A DNA stretch of 63,507 nucleotides from Fibrobacter sp. (GTDB lineage Bacteria; Fibrobacterota; Fibrobacteria; Fibrobacterales; Fibrobacteraceae): positions 1 to 63,507 of the forward strand of contig JAFVGH010000071.1 in assembly GCA_017475045.1 (NCBI GenBank). Reading direction: 5' to 3'. The translations under genes and the position numbers were made by a program. Below, one piece after another: positions 59,211 through 63,507 of the stretch; the stretch's first letter is position 1, and the number at the start of each line of letters is the position of its first letter. Under the pieces are notes generated by a model. That model did no database searches. It worked only from the letters and a program-made list of their open reading frames with translations, and was not told the origin of the DNA.

Positions 59211-59319
59211 TAGTAGATGGTAGACAGTAGACAGTGAAATAATGGCGCGGCTGGTGCCACGCGATATAGGTGTAAGCATCGAACACAGTCTACTTCCTGC
59301 TTCCTACTTCCTACTACGC
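59211..59319. repeat. GTAGACAGTAGACAGT-type repetitive spacer
   Basis: Between lemA and the peptidase is a short-period stretch: agtagatggtagacagtag near 59215 and tacttcctgcttcctact near 59290, which are partly inverted copies. It lies inside a longer open frame, which makes a false N-terminal extension (ending LLPASYFLL) of the peptidase. Confidence 0.5.
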
Positions 59320-60363
59320 ATGCGCTACGTCGGGCTCCAGACACAGATTTGGCGGAATAACCGCAATACGGTTATCCTGCTCTGCATGTTTCCCGTGATT
59401 CTTCTCGGGATGGTTCTCCTGGCGATTATGACCCTGGATTTTTTCGGCTGGTTCTGTTGGGACGGAGCCTGCCCGCCGGGCCCACAGGCCGCCACGTTCC
59501 ATTGGCCCATCATCTGGTACTATTTCAAGGATGCCATGCCCTTCACCCTAAGCATGACGGGGCTCTGGTTCATTATCGCCTACTGCACGAATACCGCCAT
59601 CATCCGCCACATCACTCATGCGAAGCCTACGGAACGCAAGGACAACCTGCGGGTCTATAACCTGGTAGAAAACCTCTGCATTGCGGGGGGCATCGAGATG
59701 CCCCAAATCAATATCGTTGAAGATGACCAGTTGAATGCTTTTGCCAGCGGGGTAGATGTCCCGTCTTTCACAATCACGCTTACGACCGGACTTATAGACA
59801 AACTAGACGATGCGGAACTGGCCGCCGTCATCGGGCACGAACTGACCCACATCAAGAACCGTGACACCCGCCTGATGGTGGTGTGTATCGTATTCGTCGG
59901 GATTTTTGCGGCCATCCGGTCCATGGCCGTGCGGATGCTTATGGGGCTGCTCACCGGGCCCCGCCGCACCACCAACCGCAGCAAAAAAAATGGCGGCGGC
60001 GGTGGCGCCATATTCGGAATCATCCTGTTCTTGGTGGCGCTTATCATATGGAGTACTGTCGGATATTTCTTCAGCTGGCTTACCCGTATGGCTATTTCCC
60101 GCACACGCGAATACGTGGCCGATGCTGGTGGTGCCGAGCTCTGTGGCGATCCGCTAGCCCTTGCCTCTGCCCTGAAAAAGATTTCCGATAATCCCGGTCT
60201 CGACAATATCCATCGTGGCGACGTGGCGCAGCTCTATATCATTCACCCTGACGAAGAATTTGATAACGACATGAAGCTTACAGGCTGGGTGGCCAAGGCG
60301 AATACCTTGTTCTGCACCCATCCCGATACACCGGAACGCATCAGGCTGTTGGAACAGTTCTAG
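59320..60363 (+). CDS. HtpX-like M48 family metallopeptidase
   Basis: The start chosen is ATG 59320, which gives 347 residues; the longer frame reads through the repetitive spacer. The product has four or more membrane helices (about 10-32, 65-85, 185-203, 230-255) and the zinc motif HELTH at residues 173-177 (AAVIGHELTHIKNRDTR). The third ligand is in SRTREYVADAGGAELCGDP. HtpX-like proteases degrade misfolded inner-membrane proteins. It follows lemA, a common pairing. It is about 50 residues longer than HtpX, through the first loop. Confidence 0.9.
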   Translation: MRYVGLQTQIWRNNRNTVILLCMFPVILLGMVLLAIMTLDFFGWFCWDGACPPGPQAATFHWPIIWYYFKDAMPFTLSMTGLWFIIAYCTNTAIIRHITHAKPTERKDNLRVYNLVENLCIAGGIEMPQINIVEDDQLNAFASGVDVPSFTITLTTGLIDKLDDAELAAVIGHELTHIKNRDTRLMVVCIVFVGIFAAIRSMAVRMLMGLLTGPRRTTNRSKKNGGGGGAIFGIILFLVALIIWSTVGYFFSWLTRMAISRTREYVADAGGAELCGDPLALASALKKISDNPGLDNIHRGDVAQLYIIHPDEEFDNDMKLTGWVAKANTLFCTHPDTPERIRLLEQF

Positions 60364-61643
60364 GAGTTCCGCTCCCGCTTAATCTGCTTCAGTTGCGCAA
60401 GCCTTTCGCCTAGCGCCTTTTCTTTTCCGTAGGGCTTTGGCTGGTAAATCTCGGTGCCTTCTAGCTGCTTGGGCAAGTGCTCCTGTGCAGAGTAGGCGCC
60501 TGGGCTGTCGTGGTCGTACTGGTAGTCGACTCCGTAGCCCAGCTTTTCACCCACCTTCGTCACCGAATTGCGGAAAGCCCGCGGCACAGGGAGTGTTCCC
60601 GTCTGTTTTACAATCTGGTCAGCCTTCATTCCCGCAAGCTCCAGGCTGTTGCTCTTGGGGGCGAGCGACAGGTAGACGGCCAGTTCGTCGAGGGCAATGA
60701 GTCCTTCGGGGATTCCCATAAAGTCATAGGCCTCGCGAGCGGCGGTGGCCAGCAGTAAGGCGTTGGGGTCTGCAAGGCCTATGTCTTCCATGCTCATCCG
60801 CATCAGCCTCCGCAGAATGAACCTCGGGTCTTCGCCGCCCTGCAACATGCGGTGCATCCAGTAGAGGGCGGCATCCGGGTCGCTCCCGCGTACCGACTTG
60901 TGGAGCGCCGAAATCAGGTTGTAATGCTCTTCGCCACTCTTGTCGTAACGTAGGGGTTTCTTGTACTGGAATTCTTCCAGCAGCTTCTCGTCGATGAGTT
61001 TGCGGTCTCCCAGGTTTTTGCCGATCCATTCGATTTGGTTCAGCAAAAAGCGGGCGTCTCCGTCGGACTGGGCGATGAGCTTTTCCACGACGGCGTCTTC
61101 GACTTCAACATCTTTTAGTTGCAATCCCCGAGGGTGATCCCGCAGGGCGCTGAAAATCAGTGTGCGCAAGTCTTCTTTGCTTAAGGGTGCAAACAGTATT
61201 AGTTGGCAGCGGCTTAAGAGCGCACTATTGACTTCGAATCCTGGGTTCTCGGTGGTGGCGCCTATGAGCGTCACCGTGCCGTCTTCCACGGCACCCAACA
61301 GCGCATCCTGCTGACCCTTGTTGAAGCGGTGGATTTCATCGATAAAGAGGATGGTGTCTTTGAACATGCCCTTCATCTTGCGGGCATCGGCTAGGACTTC
61401 CTTCACTTCTTTTACGCCGCTTGCTACAGCTGAAAGGGCCACGAAGGCTTTTTTTGTGTGTTGACGGATTACGTGGGCGAGGCTAGTCTTTCCGCAGCCC
61501 GGTGGGCCCCAGAATATCATGCTGGGCACGTTGTCGTTTTCAAGGCTTTTGCGCAAAAGGCTCTGTTCGCCCAGAATCTTGTTCTGGCCAAGGAATTCGT
61601 CCAGGTTTTGCGGGCGTAATCTTTCGGCGAGAGGCTGATCCAT
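60360..61643 (-). CDS. rarA: Replication-associated recombination protein A (RarA/MgsA)
   Basis: The start is ATG 61643, seven bases after the upstream gene, giving 427 residues. It has an AAA+ core: MDQPLAERLRPQNLDEFLGQNKIL, the Walker A GPPGCGKTSLAHVI, the Walker B ILFIDEIHRFNKGQQDALLGAVE, and RarA's C-terminal region (GSDPDAALYWMHRMLQGGEDPRFILRRL). RarA acts at stalled replication forks. The gene ends overlapping the convergent peptidase stop by 4 bases. Length and order are normal. Confidence 0.94.
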   Translation of the reverse strand: MDQPLAERLRPQNLDEFLGQNKILGEQSLLRKSLENDNVPSMIFWGPPGCGKTSLAHVIRQHTKKAFVALSAVASGVKEVKEVLADARKMKGMFKDTILFIDEIHRFNKGQQDALLGAVEDGTVTLIGATTENPGFEVNSALLSRCQLILFAPLSKEDLRTLIFSALRDHPRGLQLKDVEVEDAVVEKLIAQSDGDARFLLNQIEWIGKNLGDRKLIDEKLLEEFQYKKPLRYDKSGEEHYNLISALHKSVRGSDPDAALYWMHRMLQGGEDPRFILRRLMRMSMEDIGLADPNALLLATAAREAYDFMGIPEGLIALDELAVYLSLAPKSNSLELAGMKADQIVKQTGTLPVPRAFRNSVTKVGEKLGYGVDYQYDHDSPGAYSAQEHLPKQLEGTEIYQPKPYGKEKALGERLAQLKQIKRERNS

Positions 61644-61650
61644 ATCGTAC

Positions 61651-62490
61651 TTACTCGCCGTTAGAAGAGTCACCGTTTCTATCTACAGGTACCACGTCAA
61701 TGGAGTAATTGATTTTGTGATTGTGGGCGTAGATTTTTTTGTAGTGAATGTTGACTTCTATTATTTCACCATTGGAAAGATCGGCTATTGCGCGATATTC
61801 ATCGGAATCACTGCTTATGACCTTGACCTTGTTACAGGATATGCCTTGGCTTGATATTCCATTGCTGATAATATCTTTTGCCTGGCTTTCAATCCAGCAG
61901 TATCGTCCGGTAACGGGACCGGGTATGGCGACCGCTGCAATCCAGAGCGCAATAATGGCAATTGAAATAATGGTCTTGGTGAATTGGGGTAGGTAAGACC
62001 CCTTGTTCATCTTGTTGAGGCAGACCAGCACGTAAAATCCGGCGCAAAGACCAACGATGAGTGAGATGTAGGCGGGCCAGCTCTTTATCAGTCGATAATC
62101 TATAAAGGCGTAGCCGGAAAAAATGTGCGCACAGATGGCCAGCGCAACAAGGCAGGCTAGACAAACCAGGATTGTCTTTGCGGGGTTCTTCTTGAAATTC
62201 TCGCAGAACTGGCGGGCGCTGAGAAACTCCCTGGTCTCGACTTCGGAAAGTGTGCCGTTCCCGTTGCAGACGTTGCATTTGAGGCCGTTGTCGATAAGCT
62301 TTGTGCCGTTGCACCGGATACAGTCCAGCATTTTGACGCTTCCTGAACCGCAGCAATAGGGGCAGGGCCTTTTGTCTTTTTTCCCGGAACCCTTGCAGCG
62401 TTTGCAGAACTCGGAACTTCTGACAGGGAAGTTTACGGTTTTCTCCATGGACTTGATATGGATCTGAACGGTTTCTTCTTGATTCTGCAT
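61651..62490 (-). CDS. Zinc-ribbon membrane protein (DnaJ-type Cys repeats plus helices)
   Basis: The 279-residue product has an N-terminal soluble part with four CxxC motifs at about 29-80 (FCKRCKGSGKKDKRPCPYCC, CIRCNGTKL, KCNVCNGNG), the spacing of the DnaJ zinc-finger region. It then has four hydrophobic helices (about 107-130, 137-158, 170-195) and a C-terminal domain outside or inside the membrane (KVKVISSDSDEYRAIADLSNGEIIEV). It lies seven bases before rarA and four bases after the thioesterase gene, in a three-gene operon. I do not know a described family with this combination. Confidence 0.65.
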   Translation of the reverse strand: MQNQEETVQIHIKSMEKTVNFPVRSSEFCKRCKGSGKKDKRPCPYCCGSGSVKMLDCIRCNGTKLIDNGLKCNVCNGNGTLSEVETREFLSARQFCENFKKNPAKTILVCLACLVALAICAHIFSGYAFIDYRLIKSWPAYISLIVGLCAGFYVLVCLNKMNKGSYLPQFTKTIISIAIIALWIAAVAIPGPVTGRYCWIESQAKDIISNGISSQGISCNKVKVISSDSDEYRAIADLSNGEIIEVNIHYKKIYAHNHKINYSIDVVPVDRNGDSSNGE

Positions 62491-62494
62491 AATC

Positions 62495-62911
62495 TTACGC
62501 TTCCTCGTTCACGAATTCAAATTTTGCAAAACCCGAAGGCAGCTCTCGCGTTGGCCTGCCGTCTTTCAGCATGCAATGGAGTGTGGATCCTGTGGTGCAG
62601 AGCTTGCCGTTCACTGTTGCCTTATAAAAGAAGCGGACCCGCAGTCTGTCTACTCGTACCATGGTGGTTTCAATATCTACGAATTCGCCGTAGTGGGTGG
62701 GGTTCTTGAATTGAACGTTCAGTTCGAGTACGGGACTGGAGAATCCTTCGGCCTCCATGTCTGCATAGCTTGCTCCCGCCTCGCGGAAGAATTCAGTACG
62801 GGCCTGTTCGAACCACACGGCGTAAACAGCGTGGTGGACGATTCCCATCTGGTCGGTTTCCGCATAGCGGACGTCAATGCGGGTGTTGTGCTTAAAAGTA
62901 CAGGTTTCCAT
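62495..62911 (-). CDS. Acyl-CoA thioesterase (4HBT, YbgC/FadM type)
   Basis: From the ATG at 62911 the product has about 138 residues. It has the hotdog-fold signature IDVRYAETDQMGIVHHAVYAVWFEQARTEFFRE, where the Asp of DQMG is the catalytic acid of the YbgC-type subfamily. The rest follows the family: YADMEAEGFSSPVLELNVQFKNPTHYGEFVDIETTM. The preferred acyl-CoA is not shown. It is first in an operon with the zinc-ribbon membrane protein and rarA, with 4 bases to the next gene. Confidence 0.85.
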   Translation of the reverse strand: METCTFKHNTRIDVRYAETDQMGIVHHAVYAVWFEQARTEFFREAGASYADMEAEGFSSPVLELNVQFKNPTHYGEFVDIETTMVRVDRLRVRFFYKATVNGKLCTTGSTLHCMLKDGRPTRELPSGFAKFEFVNEEA

Positions 62912-63094
62912 GCCACTAAATATACAAATCATCATCAATGCCACCGACTGATGCTTTTTATTTACAGAATGGCCCAAAATTGCCGTTTTTTACGAATCAA
63001 CAGTTTATCAACACTACAACCCCCTTTTGTGGACATATCTTTTGCGAAAAAAGAAAAAAATCGCAATTTTTTTTGCGTAAGTGCTTGATTTTTA

Positions 63095-63121
63095 TTGACA
63101 AAACACCCCAAATCTTATTAA
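63095..63121 (+). promoter_or_regulatory. Promoter of the tRNA-tuf operon
   Basis: TTGACA at 63095-63100 is a perfect -35. A -10 such as TATTAA (63116-63121) is 15 bp on; TTAAAT at 17 bp spacing is an alternative. The first tRNA begins about 40 bases downstream. Confidence 0.5.
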
Positions 63122-63161
63122 ATTTGGCTCACTCTATTATCTTAGGGGTACTAGAGTGCGT

Positions 63162-63234
63162 GCCAAAGTAGCTCAGCTGGTAGAGCAGCTGATTTGTAAT
63201 CAGCCGGTCGTAGGTTCGATTCCTATCTTTGGCT
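63162..63234 (+). tRNA. tRNA-Thr (anticodon TGT)
   Basis: The cloverleaf has acceptor GCCAAAG/CTTTGGC, D arm AGCTCAGCTGGTAGAGC, anticodon loop with TGT (CTGATTTGTAATCAG), and T arm TAGGTTCGATTCCTA. CCA is not encoded. Discriminator T. Confidence 0.95.
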
Positions 63235-63243
63235 CGAAGCAAT

Positions 63244-63326
63244 GGGTCGTTGCCCGAGTGGTTAAAGGGGACGGACTGTAAATCCGTTGGCTTACGCCTA
63301 CCGTGGTTCGAAACCACGACGGCCCA
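63244..63326 (+). tRNA. tRNA-Tyr (anticodon GTA)
   Basis: A class II tRNA with a long variable arm: acceptor GGGTCGT/ACGGCCC, anticodon loop ACTGTAAAT with GTA, T arm GTGGTTCGAAACCAC. Discriminator A. CCA is not encoded. Confidence 0.93.
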
Positions 63327-63337
63327 CGCAACAAACC

Positions 63338-63369
63338 AAGTCCTATGGTATTTCGGTACCATAGGACTT
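63338..63369 (+). other. 13-bp perfect hairpin between tRNA genes
   Basis: Arms aagtcctatggta (63338-63350) and taccataggactt (63357-63369) with a six-base loop lie between tRNA-Tyr and tRNA-Thr. There is no T-run, so it is a processing signal, a scar or an RNA element rather than a terminator. Confidence 0.7.
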
Positions 63370-63371
63370 AT

Positions 63372-63443
<72 letters not shown>

Positions 63444-63465
63444 CTCACTAATTGGAGATAGAATC

Positions 63466-63507
63466 ATGGCAAAAGAACATTTTGACAGAAGCAAGCCGCA
63501 CTGCAAC
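63466..63507 (+). CDS. tuf: Elongation factor Tu, N-terminal end (partial)
   Basis: The 14 codons MAKEHFDRSKPHCN are the start of EF-Tu; the gene continues past the window. A good ribosome site (ggagat) precedes it. It lies directly after tRNA-Thr, as in the tRNA-tuf operons of many bacteria, and its exchange factor EF-Ts is at 34217. Confidence 0.9.
   Translation, partial: MAKEHFDRSKPHCN

Overview
The window looks like chromosomal DNA of a Fibrobacter-type, strictly anaerobic, fibre-degrading Gram-negative bacterium. The evidence is two lipoproteins with the Fibrobacter 'major paralogous' (FISUMP-like) domain, a secreted GH9 cellulase, a type IX-like sorting-domain remnant, diderm envelope genes (BamD, LptF/LptG, RseP, outer-membrane beta-barrels), an oxygen-sensitive class III ribonucleotide reductase with its radical-SAM activase, and dense gene packing. 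No phage, plasmid, CRISPR or transposase genes are visible.

Layout. 1-3.9 kb: end of an iron-dependent alcohol dehydrogenase, then a minus-strand bamD / outer-membrane protein / PHP phosphoesterase group. 3.9-9.7 kb: plus-strand lptF-lptG-GGDEF protein-sodium:solute symporter run. 9.7-15 kb: a lipoprotein, then the anaerobic ribonucleotide reductase operon under two candidate NrdR boxes, then a rhomboid protease. In this operon NrdD is split: the large ORF stops after the zinc-finger region and a separate 48-codon ORF with its own strong Shine-Dalgarno carries the glycyl-radical motif, followed by nrdG. 15-18.6 kb: a small accessory patch with a large palindrome, a FISUMP lipoprotein, a HipBA toxin-antitoxin pair, and copies of the 3' end of tRNA-Gly. 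18.6-28.4 kb: class III nucleotide cyclase, hemW and two very large tandem secreted proteins. 28.5-35.1 kb: FKBP lipoprotein with an Ala/Pro/Lys tail, N-acetylglutamate synthase, nitroreductase, rplM-rpsI (rpsI apparently starts with AUC) and rpsB-tsf. 35.2-45 kb: acetyltransferase, lipoprotein, the run pyrH-frr-uppS-cdsA-(two small ORFs)-dxr, then GH9 cellulase and rseP. 45-50.7 kb: sbcD-sbcC facing a glycosyltransferase. 50.7-62.9 kb: DUF4954-like beta-helix protein, small M48-like peptidase, a second symporter, an outer-membrane protein, a BatD-like protein, YggS, a second FISUMP lipoprotein, lemA plus an HtpX-like peptidase, rarA, a zinc-finger membrane protein and a thioesterase. 63.1 kb to the end: tRNA-Thr, tRNA-Tyr, tRNA-Thr and the start of tuf.

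How the genes fit together: much of the window is housekeeping. Nucleotide supply comes from NrdD/NrdG and PyrH. Translation is served by L13, S9, S2, EF-Ts, RRF, EF-Tu and tRNAs. Isoprenoid and phospholipid precursors come from Dxr, UppS and CdsA. Outer-membrane construction is served by BamD, LptFG and RseP, and DNA repair by SbcCD and RarA. Lineage-specific surface and secreted proteins and small accessory patches are inserted between these blocks. At least six short palindromes with a GTCAT...ATC frame are scattered between genes, two of them followed by T-runs.

All calls rest on reading motifs in the translated sequence. No database search was run.
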